Origin: Bacillus sp. 1NLA3E
GTDB taxonomy: Bacteria; Bacillota; Bacilli; Bacillales; Cytobacillaceae
DNA: 64,000 bases
Direction: 5' to 3'
NCBI RefSeq assembly: GCF_000242895.2
Contig: NC_021171.1
Coordinates: forward strand, 2,018,001 to 2,082,000
Shown here: positions 33,619-42,961 of the stretch, piece by piece
Numbering within the stretch: the stretch's first letter is position 1
Layout: every line of letters begins with the position of its first letter
Program-made: the position numbers and the translations under genes
Notes under the pieces: model-generated
Seen by the model: the letters and a program-made list of their open reading frames with translations, nothing else
Told to the model about the DNA's origin: nothing
The model's database searches: none

Positions 33619-34539
33619 ATGAAAAACTTTATTGCATTTGATTTTGAAACTGCTAACTGTAGTCGTCACAGTATTTGTTCCGTTGGTATGGTCTTTGTTG
33701 AGAATGGTAAAATTGAGTATTCCTTATATCAATTAATTAATCCAGAAGAAGAATTTGATTTTTTTAATATAGCTATTCATAAAATTACTCCTAACGACGT
33801 GAAAAATGCCCCAACATTTGATGTTTTTTATAATTACATCAAAGAAAAAATAGAAAATAAATTAATGGTTGCTCATTATCTACCCTTTGATGGATATGCC
33901 TTACGGGATAATTTAGCCAGATATCAAATTCAGCCCTCTAGCAATCAATTACTTTGTACATATCAGTTATCAAAACGACTACTTTTGGGGCAATCTAGTT
34001 ATTCATTGGATTCTTTATGTGACTATTTCAGAATTGACTTGACTAACCATCATCACGCTCTGGGTGATGCAAGGGCGTGTGCGGAACTAATGTTAAAATT
34101 AGTTGATCAGTTTGACTTAGTTGATTTTGAAACTCTTTTTGAGAAGACAAGGATAAGGCCAGGAGTTATTTCTCCAGATAATTATCGTTCTTCCCTTGTT
34201 TATAATAAAAGTAAAAGTCACGGTAGGTCGTTAGACTTAAGGGAAATCGAAGTCAATGAATATGCAAATCAAGAAAATCCTTTTTACGGTAAAAACATTG
34301 TATTTACCGGGAAGCTCAACCTTTTTTCTCGAAAAGAAGCTGCTCAGTTGGTAGCCAATAAAGGTGGAATGCCACAAAACGGGATTACTAATGAAACTGA
34401 TTATATTATTCTTGGAGATTTTCAAAATGTAATGATTAAAAATAATAAATCCACAAAGTTAAAAAAGGCCGAAGAGATGATCAGCCAAGGAAAAGAACTT
34501 GAAATTATTAGTGAAGAAGATTTTATAAAAATGTTATGA
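33619..34539 (+). CDS. DnaQ-like 3'-5' exonuclease with C-terminal BRCT domain
   Basis: A 306-residue protein. The N-terminal exonuclease domain has the D-x-E motif in AFDFETANC, a second aspartate in LPFDGYALRDN and the HHALGDARACAELM motif (H-x4-D). The C-terminal BRCT domain runs from about residue 225 (GKNIVFTGKLNLFSRKEAAQLVANKGG). ATG 33619 is chosen over the ATG nine bases upstream, which is too close to AAAGGAG. Similar proteins are common in Firmicutes and are thought to act in DNA repair or on nicked DNA. Confidence 0.9.
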   Translation: MKNFIAFDFETANCSRHSICSVGMVFVENGKIEYSLYQLINPEEEFDFFNIAIHKITPNDVKNAPTFDVFYNYIKEKIENKLMVAHYLPFDGYALRDNLARYQIQPSSNQLLCTYQLSKRLLLGQSSYSLDSLCDYFRIDLTNHHHALGDARACAELMLKLVDQFDLVDFETLFEKTRIRPGVISPDNYRSSLVYNKSKSHGRSLDLREIEVNEYANQENPFYGKNIVFTGKLNLFSRKEAAQLVANKGGMPQNGITNETDYIILGDFQNVMIKNNKSTKLKKAEEMISQGKELEIISEEDFIKML

Positions 34540-34653
34540 GATTTCTTTAAAGCAACATTTTCCTGCTGAATTATTTCTAGATTCGTGCTTAGTTTTACAG
34601 TAGCGAATAGGTTTCAAATGAGGGGGATTATTACCATATTTGAGGGAATATTA

Positions 34654-34989
34654 ATGGGCAAATATGATTTGAAAACCAAAATTAATATATTTAGTTGAGT
34701 TAGCTTGATGATCCTAATTTTCATAGGAGTATTTAAACAGCCATACGGATATTATGAGTTCTTAAGAATTTTTGTGTTTTTAAATTCAATATTTTTAACA
34801 AAAGAGGCTTTTAAAAACGTAAAAAGGAATGGATTTGAGTATTTATATCTTAGTTTACTTATTTTATTTAACCCAATTATTCCAATTTATTCAACTAAAG
34901 TTGTTTGGGTATTACTAGATATAATTTCGGTGCTATTGTTAATTATTACATTAGTTTTCGATAGACCTGAAAATTATAAAAAACAGTGA
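34654..34989 (+). pseudogene. Small DUF6804-like membrane protein with in-frame TGA
   Basis: ATG 34654 after TTGAGGG opens a frame reading MGKYDLKTKINIFS, then TGA at 34696-34698, and continues in the same frame without another stop to 34989. The downstream part has three hydrophobic helices (LMILIFIGVF, YLSLLILFNPIIPIY, VWVLLDIISVLLLIITLVF). The TGA probably replaced a TGG. Re-initiation at ATG 34705 or 34708 could still yield 94 residues. The last codons overlap the next gene by four bases (GTGA). Confidence 0.6.
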
Positions 34990-35459
34990 AGAACTTTATT
35001 AAGGTGATGGAGCAATTGAAAAGTTTATTTTTTATATGTTTGATTTTTATTTTGTTGATCCCTACACCTACAGAAGTTTTTGGACACAGTGGTAGAACTG
35101 ATAGTTACGGTGGACATAACAAAACATCAAATGGCACTTATCATTGTCATTCTGGTCCTTGTCTTGATGATGCTTGGGAAGAAGCCTATGATACATTTTT
35201 TCCAATTGGTCAGAAAGACGGAAAAAAAAGAAATAATCGGGTATCAATCATAAGTGAGGATTTAACCAATAAATTAGATCCGGATATTGCAGAATATATG
35301 GTTCTATATGCAATAAAGGCCTATAAAATAGGCTATGAAGATACATGTATTTTAACATTTTGGGAAAGATACAGATGGTATATTGGCGGTGGTGCAGGAA
35401 TTACAATTATAGGGGCATTTGCACTTATAAAAAGCAAGAAAGGTCATAATTCTTTGTAA
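34986..35459 (+). CDS. YHYH-domain secreted/membrane protein
   Basis: A 157-residue protein starting at GTG that overlaps the previous stop (GTGA); an ATG seven codons in is an alternative start. An N-terminal hydrophobic signal (SLFFICLIFILLIPTPTEVFG) is followed by the YHYH-type motif HSGRTDSYGGHN...YHCHSG, giving probable metal-binding histidines. A C-terminal hydrophobic stretch (IGGGAGITIIGAFALI) with a basic tail is likely a membrane anchor. It is a shorter relative of the protein at 30322. Confidence 0.82.
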   Translation: MKNFIKVMEQLKSLFFICLIFILLIPTPTEVFGHSGRTDSYGGHNKTSNGTYHCHSGPCLDDAWEEAYDTFFPIGQKDGKKRNNRVSIISEDLTNKLDPDIAEYMVLYAIKAYKIGYEDTCILTFWERYRWYIGGGAGITIIGAFALIKSKKGHNSL

Positions 35460-35615
35460 TAAAAATTAAAAACCTCTATTTTTTTAAATAAATACAAAGA
35501 AGAAATCCCGTTTTGTGTTACTTTTTTAAGATATTAATAATTTTTTATTACTTTTAACATAATGAACAATAAACTTCTAAAAAATATCAAATATAGATTC
35601 AAGGAGTCCTCTATA

Positions 35616-36509
35616 ATGGAGCTATTCGTTAATTATTATGATGTTCTTGGAATAAGACAATCAGCTACCAGTGAAGAGATAAAAAAAGCTTATAGAAAAA
35701 GAGCAAAAGAAACACATCCGGATAAGAAAAATGGAAACGATGATTTATTTAAATTAGTAAAAGAATCGTATGAAGTTCTATTTGATGAAGAATCAAGGAG
35801 AAAATATAATTTACTTCTTGAAGAGTACATAAAAACTCACTGTGTGATGAAGGCTGATTCCGCTGATCAAAAATTTAATATTCATACCCGGCAATCAAAC
35901 GACAGAAACCAACAGTCAAAAGGAAATCTAATTAGAAATTTAGTGATAGTTTTATCCTCTATTGCAGCTCTATGTATCATTACCTTTGGAATATATAGAT
36001 ATCAATCTAATGTTAAAGAAAGTGAAGAGCTTAAAAAACAAATTTCTGCAATTCAAAAAAGTGATAAACAAACTTCAAAAAAGAATACTTCTGAAACCTC
36101 AATAGAGGACACTATACACGACAATTCACAAGCCCCAGTTCAAGACACTACTAATGATACAGTTTCAAACACAACGAAATACAAAGAAAATGCGGATCCT
36201 GCTTTTATTGCTTTTTATGAGGATACCAGAGTAGATTATGAGGAATTAATTAATGAGTTTAATAATGCCGAAAAAATTGACTTTAAAGAAACTCAAAATT
36301 TAATTGATGCAGCTGAAAAACTGCGAGTTATTGTAAGTAAAGACATTCTTAATGGTCAATTTGAGTTTGCCAGACAAGCGATGCTAGATTACTTGGATAA
36401 TTTGATTTCAGGATTAAATACAAATATACCTCAATATGAAATTATTCAATATGTACAAGATATTGAATTGAATTACCGAGATATTTTATCCGTTACTATT
36501 AAACAATAA
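35616..36509 (+). CDS. J-domain protein with single membrane segment
   Basis: A 297-residue protein from ATG 35616 after AAGGAGTCC. The J domain (about residues 5-70) has the HPD motif in RAKETHPDKKNGN and the final helix SYEVLFDEESRRKYN. A membrane helix (NLVIVLSSIAALCIITFGIYRY) comes at about residue 105, then a low-complexity Thr/Asn/Asp linker and a C-terminal helical domain. It would recruit Hsp70 (DnaK) at the membrane. DnaJ zinc fingers are absent. The role of the external part is unknown. Confidence 0.82.
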   Translation: MELFVNYYDVLGIRQSATSEEIKKAYRKRAKETHPDKKNGNDDLFKLVKESYEVLFDEESRRKYNLLLEEYIKTHCVMKADSADQKFNIHTRQSNDRNQQSKGNLIRNLVIVLSSIAALCIITFGIYRYQSNVKESEELKKQISAIQKSDKQTSKKNTSETSIEDTIHDNSQAPVQDTTNDTVSNTTKYKENADPAFIAFYEDTRVDYEELINEFNNAEKIDFKETQNLIDAAEKLRVIVSKDILNGQFEFARQAMLDYLDNLISGLNTNIPQYEIIQYVQDIELNYRDILSVTIKQ

Positions 36510-36620
36510 AGAAATGTATTCTCAAATATTTAACCGTTGCTTATCTTTCCAAAATTAGCCGATAAATCATTAAATATATTACCTCAGAATTACCAATTTA
36601 ATTTCAAGGAGATTTGGAAA

Positions 36621-37136
36621 ATGAAAAAATTTGATTTAAATATCGAAAAGGTATAGAGCACTGGACAGTACCGCACGCTTTGAGAGAAATAATTGCAAAT
36701 GCTTTAGATGAATCAAATCTCACTGGAAGCAAGGAACCAATTATTTCTAAAGATAAGGACGGGAAATGGCATATAAAGGATTTTGGAAGAGGATTAAAGT
36801 ACGAACATTTAACTCAAAATGAAAATGCTGAAAAGTTGAAGAACCCAAATAAAGTGATAGGAAAATTTGGTGTGGGTTTAAAAGACGCTCTTACTACATT
36901 CGATAGAAGAAAAATTGGACTTTTGATTAAATCCAAATTTAGTGATATTACCATTCAAAAGTTGCCTAAAGACGAATTTAATGATGTAGTAACGTTACAC
37001 GCTGTTGTAAATGAACCATCTGAACCAAATATGGTAGGAACAGAATTTATACTTACTGGATTGCTAGATGAAGATATTGAAAAAGCAAAAGACTTCTTTT
37101 ATTGTATTCAGGTGAGAAACTACTAGAGGAAACAAG
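36621..37136 (+). pseudogene. GHKL-type ATP-binding protein, frameshifted and truncated
   Basis: A start at ATG 36621 (MKKFDLNIEKV) hits TAG at 36654. One missing base there restores a frame reading IEHWTVPHALREIIANALDES, the N-box of histidine-kinase-like ATPases, followed by DFGRGLKYEH and VIGKFGVGLKDAL (G boxes). Near 37097 the frame shifts again: an alternative frame reads LLYSGEKLLEETR, then a stop. At least two lesions and the missing C-terminal half make it a probable pseudogene. Confidence 0.75.
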
Positions 37137-37221
37137 GTGAAATATTCTATCTTATAATTTGGTCATAATTTCAATAAATCCATTTGGTATAATAAACATA
37201 TATCAGATTGGAGGGAGTAAA

Positions 37222-37548
37222 TTGCCAATTCACAACAAACTCGTCCGTGATCGTATCCCTGAAATAATAAAAAATGATGGAAAGAAGTTTTCTACACGAA
37301 TATTAAATAATGACGAATACACAAAAGAATTGAAGAAAAAAAGCTTTGAAGAGCTTGAAGAATATATGAATACGGAAAATACTGAGGACGCAATTGAAGA
37401 ACTAGCTGATGTATTGGAAATCATCCATGCTCTGGCTGAATATCATGGTGTTTCAATAGAAAGGGTAGAGGAAGCTCGTAAAAAGAAGGCCGAGAAGCGG
37501 GGCGGTTTTAAGGAAAAAATCTTCTTGATTGAGGTTGAAGATGAGTAA
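37222..37548 (+). CDS. MazG-like / phosphoribosyl-ATP pyrophosphohydrolase-like protein
   Basis: About 108 residues from TTG 37222, preceded by GGAGGGAG. It contains HNKLVRDRIPEII at the N-terminus and the helix EDAIEELADVLEIIHALAEYHG, with the acidic E-x3-D metal-binding pattern of all-alpha NTP pyrophosphatases. It would hydrolyse a nucleoside triphosphate to monophosphate and PPi. The stop overlaps the next gene (a PLD-helicase) by eight bases, implying a functional pair, perhaps in nucleotide-based defence or repair. Confidence 0.87.
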   Translation: MPIHNKLVRDRIPEIIKNDGKKFSTRILNNDEYTKELKKKSFEELEEYMNTENTEDAIEELADVLEIIHALAEYHGVSIERVEEARKKKAEKRGGFKEKIFLIEVEDE

Positions 37549-39976
37549 TGTTCGGTTAATTACCAATAATCTAGGGAAAGAGTTATTGGAACAAATTGAA
37601 TCCTCAGCTTCTATTTGTATTTTAGCAGCTTTTGTAATGAAATCTGGGGTTGAATATATAAGAGATTCCCTGAAGATTGCTGCAGAAAGAGGGGCAGATA
37701 TCAAGATTTGTACAGGTGATTATTTGTATGTTACTCAGCCGAAAGCGTTGGAGAATTTGCTATCAATTGATGATAGGATTCAAATTCGGTTATGGCATAG
37801 TAATGGTGTTTCCTTCCACCCTAAGGCCTATCTTTTTCAAACAAAGAATCATGATTGCTTATTTATCGGTTCTTCTAATTTATCAAAATCTGCTCTTGGT
37901 AATGGAGTTGAATGGAATCTTTCTGTTAGTAATGAAAAAGAGGTTTTTGAAGAAGCACTGGAACAGTTCTGTAATACTTTTTATTCAAAAAAGACGATCC
38001 CATTGAACAAAGAAACCTTAAAAGAGTATGAGGTCGGATATGAGGATTACCATGTTAAGAATCCAAATTTGGCTCAACAGTGGTCTAAGATGGAAGAACT
38101 AGATTTAATGCTTCCGGCTGAAACTGATGTAATAGAACAGCCTGAGATTATCCATGATAAAAATGCACCATATGGCAAGATTTCACCTCGTTTTGCCCAA
38201 ATAGAAGCACTTGATGAATTACAAAAAACATTGGAAGAAGAATATAATAAGGCTTTAGTTGTCATGGCAACAGGTCTAGGTAAAACCTATCTTGCAGCTT
38301 TTTTTGCCCGGAATTTTGAACGAATTTTATTCATTGCCCATCGTGAGGAAATCTTGAATCAAGCAAGAGATTCTTTTCAAAAGGTAATGCCCGATAGAAG
38401 TTACGGGATTTACAATGGTAGGGTAAAAGAAGGCGATGCGGATGCGGATGCTATCTTTGCGTCTATCTATACATTAAGTATGAAGACACACTTGCTCCAG
38501 TTCCAGCCTGATGAGTTTGATCTAGTAATAGTCGATGAATTTCATCATGCTGCTGCAGACTCTTATCAGAGAGTTTTAGATTATTTCATGCCAAAATTTT
38601 TATTTGGAATTACCGCGACTCCTGATCGAAATGACAATAAGGACGTATATGCGATTTGCGATGGTAACGTAGCGTTTCGAATAGACTTTCTAGATGCAAT
38701 CCAGCAAAAATGGTTAGCTCCTTTTACGTATTATGGAATCTATGATGATACGGATTACTCGCAAATTAGATGGCTAGGTAATCATTATGATGAGGAACAA
38801 TTATTGCAGGCACAGCTCCGAGAGGAATTGGCTAATAAGATCCTTTATGAATGGAAAGATAAGAAACAGACAAGGACAATCGGATTTTGTTCATCGATAA
38901 GACAAGCAAACTATCTGTCTAACTTTTTTAATCAAAAGGGCTATAAGACTGTCAGTTTGCATTCCCAACAGGTTGGTTTGAGCAGAAAGAATGAGATAAA
39001 GAAGCTGTCAGATGGGGACATAGATGCTATCTTTACAGTTGACTTGTTTAACGAGGGAGTCGATATTCCTACAGTCGATACCTTGTTGTTTGTCCGGCCT
39101 ACGGAATCACTTACAGTGTTTACGCAACAGATTGGACGTGGACTTCGGTTACATCAAGAAAAAGAGACTTGTGTGATTATTGATTTAATAGGTAACTATC
39201 GAAATGCCGATATTAAGTTAAGTTTGTTTGACACTACCCCATCTGAAGTAGGCTCTAAAAAAATCAACCCAACTGTTCCAGATTTTTGCCAAGTGAATTT
39301 AGATGTGCATGTTATTGACTTGTTAAAAGAAATGATTACAAAGAAACATCCTCGTCGTGATAAACTGCTAAATGCGTACTCTTCACTAAAATATGAACAA
39401 GGTGACAGGCCAACATATTTAGATCTACACTTAAAAGGTGCAGCAGATTCAGTTCAATACCGCCAAGAGTTTAAGTCATATGTTGGTTTCTTAGAATGGG
39501 CAAATGAATTAAGTGAAAGAGAAAAAGAAGTTTTTCTTCGGTATAAACCGTGGCTTGAGGAAACTGAAAAAACTGGAATGGCTAAAAGTTATAAAATGGT
39601 TGTCTTGTTAGCAATGTTGAAGCGTGGTCCAGCAAACTGGTTCAAGTCGATTACCCCAACAGAGGTAGCGCCTTTTTTTCATCAATATCTTACAGAAAAG
39701 GAATACAGGAAACGGATCGATTTTTCCGACAGGTCTTCGAAACAGCTCTGGGAGTACGATGAAAAAGGAGTTAGCAAACTGATTGCTACAATGCCAATGA
39801 CAAAATGGAGTGGCAGCTCAAAAGGGCTCATTTCGTTTGAAAACGAAATATTTAATCTTAAATTTGATGTTGTTCCTGAGAACCAACAGATATTGTTTGA
39901 TTGGACAAAAGAAGTATGTGAATACCGCCTGCATTATCATTTTGAACGGAAGGCGAAAAAACCCCAGACCCATTAA
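37541..39976 (+). CDS. PLD-domain DEAD/DEAH-box helicase
   Basis: An 811-residue fusion. The N-terminal phospholipase-D-like nuclease domain has HPKAYLF...GSSNLSKSAL (one HKD-like motif). The superfamily 2 helicase core follows: Walker A MATGLGKTYLAAFF, DEFHHAA, ITATPDR, and motif VI in TQQIGRGLRLH. The last 220 residues are a helical region of unknown role. ATG 37541 overlaps the pyrophosphohydrolase end. Such proteins occur in restriction-like and repair contexts, so nucleolytic processing of foreign or damaged DNA is plausible. Confidence 0.9.
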   Translation: MSNVRLITNNLGKELLEQIESSASICILAAFVMKSGVEYIRDSLKIAAERGADIKICTGDYLYVTQPKALENLLSIDDRIQIRLWHSNGVSFHPKAYLFQTKNHDCLFIGSSNLSKSALGNGVEWNLSVSNEKEVFEEALEQFCNTFYSKKTIPLNKETLKEYEVGYEDYHVKNPNLAQQWSKMEELDLMLPAETDVIEQPEIIHDKNAPYGKISPRFAQIEALDELQKTLEEEYNKALVVMATGLGKTYLAAFFARNFERILFIAHREEILNQARDSFQKVMPDRSYGIYNGRVKEGDADADAIFASIYTLSMKTHLLQFQPDEFDLVIVDEFHHAAADSYQRVLDYFMPKFLFGITATPDRNDNKDVYAICDGNVAFRIDFLDAIQQKWLAPFTYYGIYDDTDYSQIRWLGNHYDEEQLLQAQLREELANKILYEWKDKKQTRTIGFCSSIRQANYLSNFFNQKGYKTVSLHSQQVGLSRKNEIKKLSDGDIDAIFTVDLFNEGVDIPTVDTLLFVRPTESLTVFTQQIGRGLRLHQEKETCVIIDLIGNYRNADIKLSLFDTTPSEVGSKKINPTVPDFCQVNLDVHVIDLLKEMITKKHPRRDKLLNAYSSLKYEQGDRPTYLDLHLKGAADSVQYRQEFKSYVGFLEWANELSEREKEVFLRYKPWLEETEKTGMAKSYKMVVLLAMLKRGPANWFKSITPTEVAPFFHQYLTEKEYRKRIDFSDRSSKQLWEYDEKGVSKLIATMPMTKWSGSSKGLISFENEIFNLKFDVVPENQQILFDWTKEVCEYRLHYHFERKAKKPQTH

Positions 39977-39990
39977 TTGGTTTGGGGTTT
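39958..39990. terminator. Terminator hairpin overlapping the helicase stop
   Basis: AACCCCAGACC pairs with GGTTTGGGGTT around the stop codon, followed by TTGTCATTATTTTT. A related hairpin with the same AAACCCCAGAC arm occurs at 46221. Confidence 0.6.
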
Positions 39991-40147
39991 GTCATTATTT
40001 TTAATAACCACTATACCCACGGATGGTATAATTTAGCTGTGGTAATAGTTGGAGTTAGTGAATAGGGCAGGAAGAAGTTTCTAGTTTTTTTCTAAGGTAT
40101 TGCTGATTTCACTTATTGAATAAATTTTAAAGGTTGGTGCACAAAAA

Positions 40148-40513
40148 ATGTCTTGTCCCTTTTGCAGCAAAGGTTTAAATATAGTTAAAGAAAATGATCT
40201 TGCTTATGCCATATTTGATAAATATCCTGTTAACAAAGGACACATATTAATCATTACGAAAAGGCATGTAAGTAGTTATTTTGAAACGAATTGTGAAGAG
40301 AAAGTTGCTATTCATGAATTACTAGATGAGTGTAAAGACTCGTTAAGTGAAACCTTTTCTCCTGATGGCTTTAATATTGGGATTAATTGTGGAGAAGCTG
40401 CTGGACAAACCATATTCCATGTCCATCTGCATCTTATTCCACGGTATTCAGGAGATATTGACGAACCAAGAGGCGGAGTACGAGGTGTTATTCCTGAAAA
40501 AAGGATGTATTAA
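40148..40513 (+). CDS. HIT-family hydrolase
   Basis: A 121-residue nucleotide hydrolase/transferase of the histidine triad family. The triad is in FHVHLHLIPRY. The N-terminal CPFCSKG is a usual metal-binding element, and KGHILIITKRHV precedes the central part. Members hydrolyse Ap4A or nucleoside phosphoramidates. The ribosome-binding site is GGTTGGTG, weak. It is about 170 bases after the helicase, probably a separate transcript. Confidence 0.9.
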   Translation: MSCPFCSKGLNIVKENDLAYAIFDKYPVNKGHILIITKRHVSSYFETNCEEKVAIHELLDECKDSLSETFSPDGFNIGINCGEAAGQTIFHVHLHLIPRYSGDIDEPRGGVRGVIPEKRMY

Positions 40514-40697
40514 TTTCTAGAGTTAGTGAATCAGGCAAGGGATTTTAATTGCCCGTTAAGTTGAGGTATTTTTACACATTAAATTTGCGGAATGGTTTTG
40601 AAAACTGTCCTACAAACTGGTTTTTTTGTAGATTCGAAGCTGTAAATTTAGCGACCTTTTCTGATTGCGTGATTTTAATATTTAAGGAAGTGAAATT

Positions 40698-41417
40698 GTG
40701 AAAAAGCTAAATATTTTAAATGGAGAAGCATTAAAGGAGTTCTTTAGAAAAAATTATATTGCTAACGGGGAAGGGATTATTTCTTTTAATGATTGTCTTG
40801 TTGATGGAGAGGTACATAGGAAAATCTTTAGCGAAGAATTTTTTACTATTAGGGAAAACTTTATAACCAGAAATTACGATGTTTCTCCTGAAGTATATAA
40901 AGAAAAGTCAATCAGCGAAATTTGGCCGCTTCTTCACAGAAATTATGAGGAAGTAGCTTTATGGTTTGATTTTGATATGTTCTGTCAAATTAATTTACTA
41001 ACAATATTAGCATATTTAGATTCAATAAAATTTTACGGATCAGTCACAGTAAACATTATAAAACAGGTTTTTTTTAAGTGCAGTAGTATAACTGAAATAA
41101 TAAAAGATAAAATAGAAATTCATTCGCTAGATCATTTTTATGATTTGTATGTTGAAACCTTAATAAAAAAAGATTTTGAAAAGATACAAGGTGACGTATA
41201 CCTAGATATCTTTAAACAATTGCCTTATTTAAGAGAAGGAATAAAGTTGTATTTGAATTATAAAAACCCAAATAATGATATAAGAAATTATATAAATAAA
41301 ATAAAAGGTAAAGGCAGACAAGAAATACTGATTGATTTAATCAATAATCTTAATCATTTTGGATTGGGTGATGTTCAATACAATAAAATATTAGATGAAA
41401 TGGGAATAAAAACCTGA
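40698..41417 (+). CDS. DUF1835-like protein
   Basis: A 239-residue protein. The pattern LNGEALKEFFRKN, ISFNDCLVDGEV, FSEEFFTIRENFI and VALWFDFDMFCQINLLTILAYL resembles DUF1835 proteins, but divergence is high. The C-terminal half is lysine-rich and helical. TTG/ATG choice is simple: GTG 40698 follows TAAGGAAG. It is AT-rich in codon use compared with the catabolic genes. A relative of the gene at 28302 by family only. Confidence 0.6.
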   Translation: MKKLNILNGEALKEFFRKNYIANGEGIISFNDCLVDGEVHRKIFSEEFFTIRENFITRNYDVSPEVYKEKSISEIWPLLHRNYEEVALWFDFDMFCQINLLTILAYLDSIKFYGSVTVNIIKQVFFKCSSITEIIKDKIEIHSLDHFYDLYVETLIKKDFEKIQGDVYLDIFKQLPYLREGIKLYLNYKNPNNDIRNYINKIKGKGRQEILIDLINNLNHFGLGDVQYNKILDEMGIKT

Positions 41418-41571
41418 ACCTGAAGGCATTGAAATACCGAGTTCCTTAAGCAAGCACCTTCCATTTTACATACAGGAATAAACACTCTATGAAGATTAAA
41501 CAATTACTAAATTAGTGAGACAAGAAAATCCAGGGCATGAATGAAGAGTTTTTTATAAATAAGAAATAAAA

Positions 41572-41605
41572 GTGCCAGGAACCATTTCGTTAAGGGTTCT
41601 GGCAC
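41572..41605. repeat. Palindromic intergenic repeat (GTGCCAGG-type)
   Basis: GTGCCAGGAACC and GGTTCTGGCAC form a hairpin with one bulged base. Such GTGCCAGG/CCTGGCAC palindromes recur between Bacillaceae genes and are often REP-like. It also follows the minus-strand gene at 41626-42009 closely enough to act as its terminator. Confidence 0.5.
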
Positions 41606-41625
41606 CTCCACCTAGTGGTTCTTAC

Positions 41626-42009
41626 CTATTTTCTTTGTAGAACTCCTTTTTTTACCAAGTTAACAAGTGTCCCTTTGTTTTTATATTTCTGATAGGCAAT
41701 CAAACGATTCAAATCTTTAATGGTTAATTTTGATGGCTCAATCGCCAATACGAATTCACCTTTTAGCTTTTCAATCATTGAAATAGCATATTCGATCTGT
41801 TTTGTTGATAATGTGTAATCATCCTGGTCAGTAGTCGTACTTTGTATGGTTGTGGCGTGCTCTTTAATCTTTGCATCTACTATTGCCTCTACTTCAGAAG
41901 GGCTAATAGGTTGAATTTCTGGTTTGTTTGAATGTTGATTTGGTTTAAATAGCTTATCAAGGATTCCTTTAAACAATTTGTCCACTCCGCTTCCATAGAG
42001 TTCAAACAT
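41626..42009 (-). CDS. Hypothetical protein, 127 residues
   Basis: Not recognised. The N-terminal half is polar (NKPEIQPISPSEVEAIVDAKIKEHATTIQSTT), followed by a helical part (DLNRLIAYQKYKNKGTLVNLVKKG). No strong ribosome-binding site precedes ATG 42009; a GTG eight codons in is an alternative start. The lone minus-strand gene lies between the DUF1835-like gene and the split helicase. Confidence 0.55.
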   Translation of the reverse strand: MFELYGSGVDKLFKGILDKLFKPNQHSNKPEIQPISPSEVEAIVDAKIKEHATTIQSTTTDQDDYTLSTKQIEYAISMIEKLKGEFVLAIEPSKLTIKDLNRLIAYQKYKNKGTLVNLVKKGVLQRK

Positions 42010-42215
42010 TTCTATGTAAAATATATTCTTCTTTTATTTTATCAAAATAATTGCTAGAAGAACTAATCCTTTAGGAGAAATTTTGTTAATTTTGGCAGAA
42101 GTATGCTAATTTAATAGAATTATTTACTATAAATATGGTTAATTTCTGTAAAAAACCTGGTCTTTACCACTTTTGTAGTATAATGTAGGAAAATGCAACT
42201 TTTGGAGCGGTTAAA

Positions 42216-42858
42216 ATGGCGATTACGATTCCTGAAACGATTAGATCATCTGCCACTGCTGGGGAGAGGTTGTTATTCCGAACTTTAAAAACATTTCTGC
42301 CCGATGATTATATAGTTTACTATGAACCAGAAATTAAAGGGAGAAGGCCCGATTTTGTGATTATCGGTCCGGATCTTGGAATTATGGTATTAGAAGTGAA
42401 GGATTATACGAAAAATACTCTTCTCCAAGTTAACCACGAAGAGTGGCATATCGTAGCGACTACTGGTGAGCAAGCTGTTGTAAAAAGCCCATTGAAGCAG
42501 GCAAGGGACAACATGTTTCATGTAGTAGATGTGTTGAAAAAGGATAAAAGTCTTGTTCAGTTAGAAGGGAAATATAAGTTTCAATTGAAATTCCCTTATG
42601 GATATGGGGTCGTTTTTACCAGAATGAGTTCCCAGGATTTTATAAAAAATGATCTATATTCAGTGATTGAACCCAATCTATGTTTAACAAGAGATGAGAT
42701 TGATACTGAAAAAGATGAGTTTTCCGAAGAAGTCCTAATGGAAAAGATCTTAAATATGTTTGTCGTTCCATATCGTAAAAAAGAACCTCTTTCTGTAGAA
42801 GACATTAATGCAATTCGTTATCATTTATTCCCAGAAGTTCGAATTAGTGCTGAGTATA
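42216..42858 (+). pseudogene. NERD-domain helicase, 5' exon (interrupted by group II intron)
   Basis: N-terminal 214 codons of a NERD nuclease-helicase. The nuclease-related domain is recognised by AGERLLFRTLKTFLPDDYIVYYEP, KGRRPDFVIIGPDLGIMVLEVKDY with the D...E-x-K catalytic pattern. The natural frame ends at base A 42858, within a codon, where the intron begins. Beyond it the frame continues by chance to a stop at 42891-42893. Joined to 44800, it would read ...ISAEY-K-APVPYQDQ, restoring a 635-residue protein. Confidence 0.85.
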
Positions 42859-42914
42859 GTCGAGTAGAAGGGAGCCTTTCTACCTTACGATAAATTGTAC
42901 TCCATCCCCTCACA

Positions 42915-42947
42915 GAACCGTGCTTGCACTATTAATGCACACGGCTC
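42915..42947 (-). ncRNA. Group II intron domain V
   Basis: On the minus strand a GAGCCGTG...CACGGTTC stem with an inner TGCA...TGCA stem and the AGC triad forms the catalytic hairpin, 33 bases long. Domain VI and the intron end follow. Confidence 0.8.
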
Positions 42948-42961
42948 CTCCTAGTCATCAT

